DNA of 64,000 nucleotides from Ornithinimicrobium sediminis (GTDB lineage: Bacteria; Actinomycetota; Actinomycetes; Actinomycetales; Dermatophilaceae), in the NCBI RefSeq assembly GCF_021272345.1, contig NZ_JAJSDQ010000002.1, positions 620,001 through 684,000 of the forward strand. Direction: 5' to 3'. The notes beneath the pieces were generated by a model. The model had not been told where the DNA came from. It saw only the letters and a program-made list of their open reading frames with translations, and made no database searches. Made by a program: the position numbers and the translations under genes. Shown piece after piece: positions 20,499 to 28,901 of this stretch (position 1 is the first letter of the stretch; each line of letters starts with the position of its first letter).

Positions 20499-22352
20499 AT
20501 GGCCCGTTCAGCGAAGGACGAGCAGTTCGACCAGCAGGTGATCGACGACCGTGCGGAGAGCGTGGGGCATCTCATCCGCAACCGGGTGGCGACCTCGGGG
20601 CGCTCGGAGGCCTTCCGCTACCGGGAGGGCGAGGAGTGGGTGTCCCTCACCTGGGAGCAGACGGCCGACCGGGCGTACGCCCTCGCCGCGGGCCTGGTCG
20701 CGCTGGGGGTCCAGCCCGAGGAGCGGGTGGCGCTCGCCAGCGCCACCCGGATCGAGTGGGTGCTGTCGGACCTGGCCGTCATGTGCGCCGGTGCCGCGAC
20801 CACGACCATCTACCCCACCACGCTGAGCTCGGACGTCGCCTACATCATCGCCGACTCCGGCAGCCGGGTCGTGATCGCCGAGGACGCCGAGCAGCTGGAC
20901 AAGCTGCGTGCCCACCGCGAGGAGATGCCCGACGTGGTGGCGGTCGTCGTCATCGACGCCGGGGCAGGCGAGGGGGAGGACGACTGGGTCCTGTCCTTCG
21001 CTGACCTGGAGTCCCGGGGGCGGGCGCTGCTGGCCGAGCGGCCCGGGGTCGTGCAGGAGCGCACCGACGCCCTCACACCCCAGCACCTGGCGACGATCAT
21101 CTACACGTCGGGGACCACCGGCCGACCCAAGGGAGTGCGGCTGACCCACTCCGCGCTGACGTACGAGGGTGCCGCGGTCGACGCGATCCGCATCCTGGAC
21201 ACCAGCGACCTGCAGTACCTCTGGCTGCCCCTGGCCCACGTCTTCGGCAAGGTGCTGCTCATTCTCCCGCTGCAGATCGGCTTCCCCACGGTGGTCGACG
21301 GGCGCATCGACCAGATCGTGCCCAACCTCGCTGTCGTCCGTCCCACGTTCATGGGAGCGGCGCCGCGCATCTTCGAGAAGGCCTACGGACGCATCACCAC
21401 GACCGTGGCCGAGGAAGGGGGGGTCAAGGCACGGCTGTTCGGATGGGCGACCAAGGTCGGTGCCCGGGTCGCCGCGCTGCGGGCCGAGGGCAAGGAGCCT
21501 ACCGGGGCACTGGCAGCGCAGTACCGCCTTGCGGACAAGCTCGTGCTGCACAAGGTCCGCGAGCGCTTCGGCGGTCGGATCCGCTTCTTCATCTCCGGCT
21601 CGGCGGCGCTGAACGAGGACGTCGCGCGCTGGTTCGACTCGGTCGGGCTGCTCATCCTGGAGGGGTACGGGCTCACCGAGACCAGTGCCGCCTCGTTCGT
21701 CAACCGTCCCCTGCCGGGCAGCTACCAGTTCGGCTCGGTCGGATGGCCGTTGCCCGGCACCGAGGTGCGCATCGCGCAGGACGGCGAGATCCTGCTCCGG
21801 GGGCCCGGGGTGACCCAGGGCTACCACGGCCTGGACCAGGCCACGCACGAGTCGCTCGACGACGACGGCTGGTTCCACACCGGCGACATCGGGGTGCTCG
21901 ACGAGAACGGCTTCCTGCGGATCACCGACCGCAAGAAGGACCTCTTCAAGACCTCGGGCGGCAAGTACGTCGCGCCCTCGGTCATCGAGTCCATGTTCAA
22001 GGGCATCTGCCCCTACGCCAGCCAGCTCGTCATCGAGGGCGACGGCCGCAACTTCGTCTCCGCCCTGATCACGCTGGACCCCGACGCCATCCGCACCTGG
22101 GCCGAGCACCACGGCATGGGGGAGCGCAGCTACGAGGACATCGTCGGCTCACCCGAGGCGCGGGAGATGGTCCAGGGGTATGTCGACCAGCTCAACGCCC
22201 AGCTGAACCGCTGGGAGCAGGTGAAGCAGTTCGTCATCCTGGACCACGACCTGTCCGTCGAGAGCGGGGACCTGACGCCCAGCATGAAGCTCAAGCGCCG
22301 GGTCGTCACCCGCAAGTACAAGGACCAGCTGGACCAGCTCTACCCGAGCTGA
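20499..22352 (+). CDS. AMP-dependent long-chain acyl-CoA synthetase (FadD15-like)
   Basis: A 617-aa adenylate-forming enzyme that activates fatty acids to acyl-CoA. The P-loop signature IIYTSGTTGRPKGVRLTH, EGYGLTETSA, WFHTGDIGVLDENGFLRITDRKKD and the C-terminal catalytic Lys region (MKLKRRVV) are all present. The N terminus (DQQVIDDRAESVGHLIRNRV) fits the actinobacterial FadD15 group used for long-chain fatty acids. The ATG at 20499 is preferred because AAGGAG lies 7 bases upstream; an in-frame GTG six bases earlier is possible. It is a single-gene unit. Confidence 0.94.
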   Translation: MARSAKDEQFDQQVIDDRAESVGHLIRNRVATSGRSEAFRYREGEEWVSLTWEQTADRAYALAAGLVALGVQPEERVALASATRIEWVLSDLAVMCAGAATTTIYPTTLSSDVAYIIADSGSRVVIAEDAEQLDKLRAHREEMPDVVAVVVIDAGAGEGEDDWVLSFADLESRGRALLAERPGVVQERTDALTPQHLATIIYTSGTTGRPKGVRLTHSALTYEGAAVDAIRILDTSDLQYLWLPLAHVFGKVLLILPLQIGFPTVVDGRIDQIVPNLAVVRPTFMGAAPRIFEKAYGRITTTVAEEGGVKARLFGWATKVGARVAALRAEGKEPTGALAAQYRLADKLVLHKVRERFGGRIRFFISGSAALNEDVARWFDSVGLLILEGYGLTETSAASFVNRPLPGSYQFGSVGWPLPGTEVRIAQDGEILLRGPGVTQGYHGLDQATHESLDDDGWFHTGDIGVLDENGFLRITDRKKDLFKTSGGKYVAPSVIESMFKGICPYASQLVIEGDGRNFVSALITLDPDAIRTWAEHHGMGERSYEDIVGSPEAREMVQGYVDQLNAQLNRWEQVKQFVILDHDLSVESGDLTPSMKLKRRVVTRKYKDQLDQLYPS

Positions 22353-22388
22353 GCCCTCCCGGTCCGCCCGCCGGCTCCCACCGCAGCG

Positions 22389-22408
22389 GGGACCTTGGTC
22401 CCTAGCGT
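22389..22408 (+). promoter_or_regulatory. DosR/DevR-like box abutting a -10 element
   Basis: The palindrome GGGACCTTGGTCCC (22389-22402) is immediately followed by TAGCGT (22403-22408), a good -10. It resembles the mycobacterial DosR core GGGACTNNNGTCCC, and DosR boxes commonly overlap the -35 of activated promoters. The downstream gene encodes a tandem universal stress protein, a class often induced by DosR. The leader would be about 87 bases long. Confidence 0.5.
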
Positions 22409-22501
22409 CATGCCCTCCAGGAGAGGAAGGTGGTGCCCGAGGTGATGGTGAAGCCGCCGCCGAGTGGGGCAGCGGTCGAGTCGCCGGTGAAGGAGGGTTC
22501 G

Positions 22502-23395
22502 ATGAGTGACGTCACTGGTGCAGTGGTGGTGGGCTACGACGGGTCACCGGAGGCCGACCGGGCCGTCGACTGGGCGGCTGCGGAGGCGGTGCGTCGGGAC
22601 CGGCCGCTGCTGGTCCTCTTCGCCTCCGACTACGACCGTCTCCGGGTGAGCCCGGAGTTCCTGGACGCGTGGAGCCCCGCCACCGTCCAGGAGGCGGCGG
22701 ACGGGATCGTCGCCGCCGGAGAGGCTCGCGCTCGTGCGGCGCACCCCGGCGTCGTCGTGCAGGTCAGGACCAGCCACCGGGGTGCTGCCGCGGCGCTGAA
22801 GGACCTGTCCGAGCACGCCGGGATCATCGTGGTCGGCGGACGCAAGCACGGCCGGGTGACGGGGGTGCTGCTCGGGTCGGTGGCCTTCGCCGCTGCGGCC
22901 CACGCACACTGCCCCGTGGTCGTGGTGCCGGCCGAGAGCGAGGTCTACCCGGGACCGGAGCACCCGATCGTGGTCGGTGTCGACGGGTCGAGCGGGAGCG
23001 ACAAGGCGGTGAGGCTGGCGGCCGACATGGCCGCCGGGACCAGCGCCGAGCTGGTGGTCGCCAGCGCCTGGGAGACCCCGGCCATCGACCACTGGAGCCG
23101 TCTGTACCTCGCCGACGACGACTGGCGTCACGAGAGCATCGCCGCCGCCCGCTCGGCCGGGGCCGCCCACGTGGCGCGGGCCAAGGAGGTCGTGGAAGGC
23201 ACCCACCCGGAGGTGGTGGTGCGGGAGCTCGTCCAGGAGGGGCGCGGGGACCTGCTCCTGGCGGACGCGTCCCGCGACGCCGCCCTGGTCGTGGTGGGCG
23301 CCCGAGGTCACGGTGACCTGGTGAGCCTGCTGCTCGGCTCGGTGAGCCGCAGCGTCATGCACCGGGCGCACTGCCCGGTCGCGATCGCACGTTGA
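22502..23395 (+). CDS. Tandem-domain universal stress protein
   Basis: The 297-aa product has two USP domains. Each ends with the ATP-binding G-2x-G-9x-G-S pattern: GGRKHGRVTGVLLGS in the first and GARGHGDLVSLLLGS in the second, each followed by a CPV(V/A) strand. The N terminus VVVGYDGSPEADRAVDWAA is typical. The length and layout match the hypoxia-induced Rv2623 type of M. tuberculosis. The ATG at 22502 follows AAGGAGGGTTCG, an excellent ribosome site; in-frame starts further up lie in the leader. A DosR-like box sits at the promoter. The flavodoxin gene follows after 17 bases. Confidence 0.93.
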   Translation: MSDVTGAVVVGYDGSPEADRAVDWAAAEAVRRDRPLLVLFASDYDRLRVSPEFLDAWSPATVQEAADGIVAAGEARARAAHPGVVVQVRTSHRGAAAALKDLSEHAGIIVVGGRKHGRVTGVLLGSVAFAAAAHAHCPVVVVPAESEVYPGPEHPIVVGVDGSSGSDKAVRLAADMAAGTSAELVVASAWETPAIDHWSRLYLADDDWRHESIAAARSAGAAHVARAKEVVEGTHPEVVVRELVQEGRGDLLLADASRDAALVVVGARGHGDLVSLLLGSVSRSVMHRAHCPVAIAR

Positions 23396-23412
23396 CGGCC
23401 GGAGGAGACGGC

Positions 23413-23928
23413 ATGCGTGCGTTGGTCGTGGTCGAGTCGATGTTCGGCAACACCCTCGCTGTGGCGCGGGCGGTGGTCGAGGGGCTGTCGGCCGGTGGGG
23501 TGGACGGCGACGCCGTGCCCGTCACCGAGGCACCGAGCCAGGTCGCTCCCGAGGTGCGCCTGCTCGTCGTCGGGGGTCCCACCCACGCGTTCGGGCTGAG
23601 CCGTGAGGGCACCCGTGCCGATGCGGTGCGCCAGGGCGGGCACCCGGACGGCGGGGCGGACACCGGGCTCCGTGAGTGGCTCGCGGCGCTCGAGCCCGCC
23701 GAGCCCGGGGTGGCGTCGGCGGCCTTCGACACACGGGTCCGGAAGCGAGGGATCCCTGGGTCGGCCGCCCGGGGCGCGGAGAAGCGGCTGGCCCGGCTGG
23801 GCTACGCCCAGGGACCGACGATGTCCTTCTGGGTGAACGGGGTCTCCGGGCCGCTGATCGACGGCGAGCTCGGCCGCGCGCGTGCCTGGGGCGAGGAGCT
23901 GGCGGGACGGGTGAGCGCCGACAGGTGA
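23413..23928 (+). CDS. Flavodoxin-family protein
   Basis: A 171-aa protein with the flavodoxin phosphate loop near its N terminus (VVVESMFGNTLAVARAV) and a second FMN loop region (VVGGPTHAFGLSREGTR). It should bind FMN and carry electrons or act as an FMN-dependent quinone reductase. It starts at an ATG with GGAGGAGA just upstream and is probably cotranscribed with the stress protein gene, which suggests a redox-stress or low-oxygen role. The partner is unknown. Confidence 0.82.
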   Translation: MRALVVVESMFGNTLAVARAVVEGLSAGGVDGDAVPVTEAPSQVAPEVRLLVVGGPTHAFGLSREGTRADAVRQGGHPDGGADTGLREWLAALEPAEPGVASAAFDTRVRKRGIPGSAARGAEKRLARLGYAQGPTMSFWVNGVSGPLIDGELGRARAWGEELAGRVSADR

Positions 23929-23972
23929 GGGCCGGGCGCGGTCTCGAGGAGGTGAACCACCACACTGGTGTC

Positions 23973-24740
23973 ATGCCCGACGTCGCACAGCAGCGCGCAC
24001 CGCGAGGCCCCGAGCCGCTGCGGGCCCAGGGCGCACCCCTGCGAGGGCCGGTCATCATGACTCAGTGGTGGCGGGACATCACCTTCGTCCACTGGAAGGT
24101 GCCACCTGAGCTCGTCGCGCCGTTCCTGGCACCAGGAGTCCGTCCGGACCTGTTCGACGGCTCGGCGTGGGTGGGGCTGATCCCCTTCCGGATGGTGGGT
24201 GCCGCACCCGGCCTGCTGCCCGGCGTGCCGTGGCTGGGCACGTTCTGGGAGACCAACGTCCGTGTCTACAGCACCGACGACCACGGGCGCCGGGGCGTGA
24301 CCTTCCTGTCGCTCGAGGCACAGCGGGCCGCGGTCGTGCTGGGGGCCCGTGCCGCGTTCAACGTCCCCTACTTCTGGGCCCGGATGACCGGTGCGGTCCA
24401 GGGTCGGCAGGCCCACTACGAGACCCAGCGTCTGTGGCCCCACCGGTCCCGTCCGGTCTCACGGCTCAGCGTGACCGTCGGAGACGCGGTCGCCGAGCCG
24501 AGCCCGCTCGAGCTCTTCCTGACCGCCCGGTTCGGGCTGCACACCTCGCTGCTGAACCGCTCGCTGTGGGTGCCCAACACCCATGGCCCCTGGCCGTTGC
24601 ACCGTGCTGTGCTCACCCGGCTCGACGACGAGCTCGTGCAGGCGACCGGCATCCCTGACCTGCCTGCCCGCGCCGCCCCGGACAGCGTGCTCTACTCACC
24701 AGGGGTGCGCACCCGGTTCGGGCTGCCGCAGCCCGTGTGA
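23973..24740 (+). CDS. DUF2071 (YqjF-like) protein
   Basis: A 255-aa protein of uncharacterised function. It has the DUF2071 pattern: TQWWRDITFVHWKVPPELV, FLAPGVRPDLFDGSAWVGLIPFRM, a WETNVRVYSTDDHGRRGV strand, and FNVPYFWARM. These form an acetoacetate-decarboxylase-like beta fold in related proteins. The ATG is 7 bases after CACACT (23961-23966), a weak -10, so it could be leaderless; it may also be read through from the flavodoxin gene 44 bases upstream. It meets the convergent kinase gene nine bases later. Confidence 0.8.
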   Translation: MPDVAQQRAPRGPEPLRAQGAPLRGPVIMTQWWRDITFVHWKVPPELVAPFLAPGVRPDLFDGSAWVGLIPFRMVGAAPGLLPGVPWLGTFWETNVRVYSTDDHGRRGVTFLSLEAQRAAVVLGARAAFNVPYFWARMTGAVQGRQAHYETQRLWPHRSRPVSRLSVTVGDAVAEPSPLELFLTARFGLHTSLLNRSLWVPNTHGPWPLHRAVLTRLDDELVQATGIPDLPARAAPDSVLYSPGVRTRFGLPQPV

Positions 24741-24749
24741 CGCCGGCGC

Positions 24750-25700
24750 TCAGTCGGGCAGCAGGGCCTTGGCCACCGTCACCGCGACGGTCACCTCGTC
24801 GGTGTGCCGACCCGGTGTCCCGGCCGCCCACAGCGCGGTGCGCACCATCCGCACGATGCTGCAGACACGGGCGAGGTCGGGGTCGAGCCCACCGTGCTCG
24901 CAGACCGTCTCCACGCGTCGTCTCAGCACCCCGCGCGGGTCGTCGGAGCCGGCCACCTCGTACCAGCGGTTCCACAGCACCGGAGCCACACCGATCTCCG
25001 GCAGCGCGGACAGCGGCTTGGGGTCGATGGCCACCCAGGCACCGGTGCCAGGGCGGCGCAGCACGTTCTGGCCGTGGAGGTCGGTGTGGACCAGGCGCGC
25101 GTCGACCGCGGGATGGTCGGCCAGACCCAGGGCCATGGCCCGGCCCTGGTCCAGCAGGCGGCGCGGCAGAGGTCCACCCCGGCCGGTGGCCCGGACTCGG
25201 TCGATGTCGTCCACCAGGGCGGCCAGGTGAGCCGACAAGGTGTCCATCTGTGGAAGACGAGGCCTGTCCAGGGCGCGCAGCAACGAGCCGACGACCCTGC
25301 AGGCGCTGACGTCGTCGAGCCGGTCCAGGTCGTGGTCAGGATCCAGCCACTCGAGCAGCAGGGCCCACCGGGCGGGGTCGGCGGCCAGCAGGCGCACCGC
25401 GGACCGTCCGTCCCAGGCGCGCAGGGCGAGGTGCTCGTATGCAGCCTCGCGGTGCGGCCAGGAGAGCTTGAGTGCAGCCCTCGAGCCGTCCTCGCGCAGG
25501 GTGGGCAGCACGAGGGCAGCGACACCGTGCCGGGCAGGTCCCTCGACCCGGAGCCTCCACCGGTCCAGGAGCTCGTCGACCTGCACGGGCAGACCGGAGA
25601 GCCAGGCGTCTCCGGAGGGGCCGTCGGGGCTGTCCGGCGGCAGGGACCGGAACCGGTCGACGACCTCCTGCGGAAGCGTGGTCCCGTCCCACCGGGTCAC
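24750..25700 (-). CDS. Aminoglycoside/hydroxyurea-type phosphotransferase (APH(6)/Hur family)
   Basis: The 316-aa product has the APH-fold catalytic loop VHTDLHGQNVLR (HxDxxxxN) and the metal-binding AIDPKP, and an N-terminal WRLRVEGPARHGVAALVLP segment typical of the streptomycin 6-kinase/hydroxyurea kinase family. Proteins of this family are common in actinobacterial chromosomes, and only some confer resistance, so a resistance phenotype cannot be claimed. The GTG start overlaps the stop of the upstream lipoprotein gene (GTGA), which supports this start and translational coupling. Confidence 0.82.
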   Translation of the reverse strand: MTRWDGTTLPQEVVDRFRSLPPDSPDGPSGDAWLSGLPVQVDELLDRWRLRVEGPARHGVAALVLPTLREDGSRAALKLSWPHREAAYEHLALRAWDGRSAVRLLAADPARWALLLEWLDPDHDLDRLDDVSACRVVGSLLRALDRPRLPQMDTLSAHLAALVDDIDRVRATGRGGPLPRRLLDQGRAMALGLADHPAVDARLVHTDLHGQNVLRRPGTGAWVAIDPKPLSALPEIGVAPVLWNRWYEVAGSDDPRGVLRRRVETVCEHGGLDPDLARVCSIVRMVRTALWAAGTPGRHTDEVTVAVTVAKALLPD

Positions 25701-26710
25701 GGTGTCCTCAGGCCGGGGAACGCCGGGAGCGGCGAGCCGAGCCGCTGGGCCTGCGAGACGACCTCGGCCAGCACCTGGGTGCAGCCTGCGACGGCCACCT
25801 CGTCCTGGACGAGCCCCCCACTGCCGTCCAGCACAGCCGTGGGGACGGCTTCGAGGGTCCGGACGACCAGCGCCCGACGTGCGTCCGCACTGTCCACAGG
25901 CCCTGGCAGCCCGTAGCCCAGCGGCGGCGCAGGTGCGGCCGGCCCGGCGAGGGTCACCAGCCGGTCGGTGAGGGTCCGCATCGAGCTCAGCACGACCTCG
26001 TGCTCTGCCCGCTCGTCGCCGGACGCTCTGGCCGCAGCCACCTCGAGGGCATAGACGACCTCGCGCAGCGCCACGAGCATGCCGACCGCGGCGGCTCCCT
26101 CGGGTCCTGACAGCGGTGGCCAGTCCGGCGTCCGGCGCAGCAGGACGGCGGCGGCGGCGCGCTGCCCGTGCAGGGAGAGCAGCACCGGCAGGTTGGCCGG
26201 GCTCGTGCCCGCGACCTCGGCCAGCGCCTCGGCGCCGGCGTCGTCGGCCAGCGCGTCGGCCAGCGTGGCGACGCGGTCCGCCCGAGGGATGCCTCCCGTC
26301 GTCGCGGTGCTGTCGTCCGCCCCGCCGGACCGCGAGGCGGACGTCGCGGCGGCGTCGTCCGCCACAGGTCGTCGTGCCGGCCCCGGGCCCGGCTCGACCT
26401 CGGCGGCGCGCAGCAGCTCCTCCAGGACCTCGGCCTGTCCGCTCAGGGCCTCGTGGATCTCCGGGACGGTGCTGCTGTCCGGTGCCCCGTCCAGCAGCCC
26501 AGCAGCCATCATCTGCAGTGACCGGGTGCGCTCCAGCGCCCGGAACATGACCAGCACGTCGGCGGCCTCGGACCGGATCGGTCTGCCCGCGCCGTCGGTG
26601 GGGGCCACCTCCGCCAGGCTCTCCGGCTGCTCCTGGCAGCCGGTCAGCGCCACCCATCCGCCGAGGCCCACAGCGGCCAGCAGCGTGCGGCGGGTCGGAC
26701 GGGAGGGCAT
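25697..26710 (-). CDS. Tat-type lipoprotein with ferritin-like DUF4439 domain
   Basis: The 337-aa product begins with PTRRTLLAAVGLGGWVALTGC: a twin-arginine motif, a hydrophobic stretch and a lipobox (LTGC), so it is likely exported folded and lipidated. The middle is a low-complexity linker, and residues from about 195 to the end form an all-helical domain like DUF4439, a ferritin-like domain of unknown role. The ATG is 7 bases after GATGAT on the minus strand, consistent with a leaderless start. It is coupled to the phosphotransferase gene by a four-base overlap and is divergent from rimP. Confidence 0.75.
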   Translation of the reverse strand: MPSRPTRRTLLAAVGLGGWVALTGCQEQPESLAEVAPTDGAGRPIRSEAADVLVMFRALERTRSLQMMAAGLLDGAPDSSTVPEIHEALSGQAEVLEELLRAAEVEPGPGPARRPVADDAAATSASRSGGADDSTATTGGIPRADRVATLADALADDAGAEALAEVAGTSPANLPVLLSLHGQRAAAAVLLRRTPDWPPLSGPEGAAAVGMLVALREVVYALEVAAARASGDERAEHEVVLSSMRTLTDRLVTLAGPAAPAPPLGYGLPGPVDSADARRALVVRTLEAVPTAVLDGSGGLVQDEVAVAGCTQVLAEVVSQAQRLGSPLPAFPGLRTP

Positions 26711-26753
26711 GGCTGGATCATCGCAGACGGTCGGGGGCCTCGCCGGAAGCGGC

Positions 26754-26759
26754 TACAGT
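26754..26759 (+). promoter_or_regulatory. Predicted -10 of the rimP-nusA-infB operon promoter
   Basis: TACAGT in GGCTACAGTGG lies 73 bases before the rimP start and implies a leader of about 65 bases. It is divergent from the lipoprotein gene. Confidence 0.45.
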
Positions 26760-26831
26760 GGTCGTTCCGCGTGGAGCGAGGCAGCGTGCTGCCCTCCGCC
26801 GGAGCCGACAGGAGAAGAGAGGCAGACGCGC

Positions 26832-27347
26832 ATGGACCAGCGGACCCGGGCCGAGCAGATCCGTAGCGTGGTCGACGACGCGTTGGCCGGCACCGAGATG
26901 GTGGTCGAGGACGTGAGCGTGCAGCCCGCCGGCAAGCGGCGCCTGGTGCGCGTCACCGTGGCGCGCGACGTCGGTGCCCTCCTGGACTCGGACACCGGGA
27001 CTCCGGTCCTGCCCCTCACCCTCGACGAGGTCGCCCTGGCCAGCCGTGCGGTCGACGACGTCCTGGAGGACGGCGACCTGATGGGGCCCGCGCCCTACAC
27101 CCTCGAGGTGAGCTCACCCGGGGTGGACCAGCCCCTCACGACGCCCGCGAGGTTCCGGCGCAACGTCGGTCGCCTCGTCGAGCTCACGCTCGTGGACGGC
27201 ACGAGCCGCCAGGGCCGCGTCGTGCGTGCGGGAGTCGACGGCATCCGGCTGACGGACGACCCCGACGGCACCCTGCTGTACGACGAGATCTCCCGAGCGC
27301 GGGTCCAGGTCGAGTTCACCCGCCACGACGCCGAGGAGGACAACTGA
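26832..27347 (+). CDS. rimP: Ribosome maturation factor RimP
   Basis: RimP (171 aa) helps assemble the 30S subunit. It shows the N-terminal domain ([20 protein letters not shown]), the conserved [14 protein letters not shown] segment and the C-terminal SH3-like domain. The ATG at 26832 matches the family length; the in-frame extension upstream runs through the promoter. The stop overlaps the nusA ATG (TGATGG). First gene of the classic rimP-nusA-ylxR-infB-rbfA-truB block. Confidence 0.95.
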   Translation: MDQRTRAEQIRSVVDDALAGTEMVVEDVSVQPAGKRRLVRVTVARDVGALLDSDTGTPVLPLTLDEVALASRAVDDVLEDGDLMGPAPYTLEVSSPGVDQPLTTPARFRRNVGRLVELTLVDGTSRQGRVVRAGVDGIRLTDDPDGTLLYDEISRARVQVEFTRHDAEEDN

Positions 27348-28339
27348 TGGACATCGACATGGCGCTCCTGCGTGGTCTCGCCGCAGAGCGCGAGATCCCG
27401 CTGGAGGTGCTCGTCACCGCCATCGAGCAGGCCACCCTGAGCGCCTACGAGCGCGTGGAGGGCCACTACAGCCATGCCCGCGTGGAGCTCGACCGCAAGA
27501 CCGGTCACGTCACGGTCTGGGCGCGCGAGCCCGGTGAGACCGACGAGCACGGGTTGCGCGGGGAGCCGGGCCCGGAGTTCGACGACACCCCGGAGGGCTT
27601 CGGCCGCGTCGCTGCCGCCACCGCGCGCCAGGTGATCTTCCAGCGCATGCGCGAGCTGGAGGACGACGCCGTGCTGGGCGACTTCCGTGGCCGTGAGGGC
27701 GAGATCGTCTCGGGGGTCATCCAGCAGTCGAGCGACCCCCGCACGGTGCTCGTCGACTTCGGCAACGTCGAGGGCGAGCTGCCCAGCGCCGAGCAGGTCC
27801 CCGGGGAGCGCTACCAGCACGGTCAGCGGCTGCGCTGCTACGTGGTCAGCGTCAAGCGTGGCCCGCGCGGGCCCCTCATCTCCCTGTCCCGGACGCACCC
27901 CAACCTGGTCCGCAAGCTCTTCGCGCTCGAGGCGCCGGAGATCGCGGACGGGTCGGTGGAGATCTCAGCGCTGGCGCGCGAGGCCGGCCACCGGACCAAG
28001 ATCGCGGTGCGGGCCACCGTGCCGGGCATCAACGCCAAGGGCGCGTGCATCGGCCCCATGGGGCAGCGCGTCCGTGCGGTGATGGCGGAGCTGCAGGGCG
28101 AGAAGATCGACATCGTCGACTGGTCCGAGGACCCGGCGGAGTTCGTGGCCTCGGCCCTGTCGCCCGCACGGGTGCTCTCGGCCCGGGTGGTGGACGAGAG
28201 CACCAAGCAGGTGCGGGTGGTCGTGCCGGACTACCAGCTGTCCCTGGCGATCGGGCGTGAGGGCCAGAACGCCCGTCTGGCCAACAAGCTGACCGGGTGG
28301 CGCATCGACATCCGGCCCGACACAGCGCCCGAGCAGTGA
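27347..28339 (+). CDS. nusA: Transcription termination/antitermination factor NusA
   Basis: NusA (330 aa) binds RNA polymerase and nascent RNA and controls pausing, termination and rRNA antitermination. The domains in order are an N-terminal RNAP-binding domain ([22 protein letters not shown]), an S1 domain ([10 protein letters not shown]... [11 protein letters not shown]), and two KH domains ending with [22 protein letters not shown]. The length is typical for actinobacteria, which lack the C-terminal acidic repeats of E. coli NusA. It is translationally coupled to rimP. Confidence 0.97.
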   Translation: MDIDMALLRGLAAEREIPLEVLVTAIEQATLSAYERVEGHYSHARVELDRKTGHVTVWAREPGETDEHGLRGEPGPEFDDTPEGFGRVAAATARQVIFQRMRELEDDAVLGDFRGREGEIVSGVIQQSSDPRTVLVDFGNVEGELPSAEQVPGERYQHGQRLRCYVVSVKRGPRGPLISLSRTHPNLVRKLFALEAPEIADGSVEISALAREAGHRTKIAVRATVPGINAKGACIGPMGQRVRAVMAELQGEKIDIVDWSEDPAEFVASALSPARVLSARVVDESTKQVRVVVPDYQLSLAIGREGQNARLANKLTGWRIDIRPDTAPEQ

Positions 28340-28362
28340 ACCCCGCGCGGTGAACCTGTAGG

Positions 28363-28686
28363 ATGGTCGTGTCTGCTCGTCGTCGTCAGCAGCCTCCCAT
28401 CGCATCGAGCACCGTTCCGGTGCGCACGTGTGTGGGATGCCGGCACCGTGACGAGCAGGCGGCACTACTGCGCGTCGTCGGGGAGGAGCCGGGCCCCACG
28501 GGTATGCCGTGGGAGGTCGTCCCTGACCCACGACGCCGCAGCCAGGGTCGTGGTGCCTACGTGCACCCCGACCCGGCCTGTGTCCGGCTCGCGACCGAGC
28601 GCCGGGCGTTCGGCAGGGCCCTGCGGAGAAGCGGGCGGCCGGACATCCGTGCGCTGGAGGCGTGGCTGGGGCAGCAGGAGACGTGA
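28363..28686 (+). CDS. ylxR: YlxR family RNA-binding protein (RnpM-like)
   Basis: A protein of about 105 aa with the family signature VRTCVGCRHR near the N terminus and GRGAYVHPDPACVRLA, RRAFGRALRR towards the end. YlxR homologues bind RNA, and in Bacillus the protein binds RNase P RNA. The start may be the ATG at 28363 or, more likely, the GTG at 28369 because TAGGAT (28359-28364) looks like a -10 directly before it. Position between nusA and infB is conserved. Confidence 0.88.
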   Translation: MVVSARRRQQPPIASSTVPVRTCVGCRHRDEQAALLRVVGEEPGPTGMPWEVVPDPRRRSQGRGAYVHPDPACVRLATERRAFGRALRRSGRPDIRALEAWLGQQET

Positions 28687-28721
28687 CGGGCCCGTCGTCC
28701 CACGCGGACGGAGGGCACAAC

Positions 28722-28743
28722 GACCGGGCCACCAGGCCCGGTC
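28722..28743 (+). terminator. Hairpin in the ylxR-infB intergenic region
   Basis: A perfect 9-bp inverted repeat GACCGGGCC / GGCCCGGTC with a 4-base loop lies in the 215-base gap before infB. No T-run follows. It may be a partial terminator or attenuator, or a processing structure. The rest of the gap shows no gene; the infB start has AAGGAGAAAC upstream. Confidence 0.4.
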
Positions 28744-28901
28744 GCCACAGGGCGGAGCCACCTGGCTCTGTCATCGAGGAACCGGAAGCGGGTTTGACGC
28801 TGATGAGCACCCGATGAGTACTCAGCGATGAGCACCCACCAGCACTAGTCACGGCTGCGTGCCCCCCAGGGCCCGAGCCGCGGCGCAACACAAGGAGAAA
28901 C

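Noticed and set aside
24750-25700. Calling the kinase an antibiotic-resistance gene
   Set aside because: Only family-level similarity is visible; no mobile context and many chromosomal homologues exist without a resistance role.
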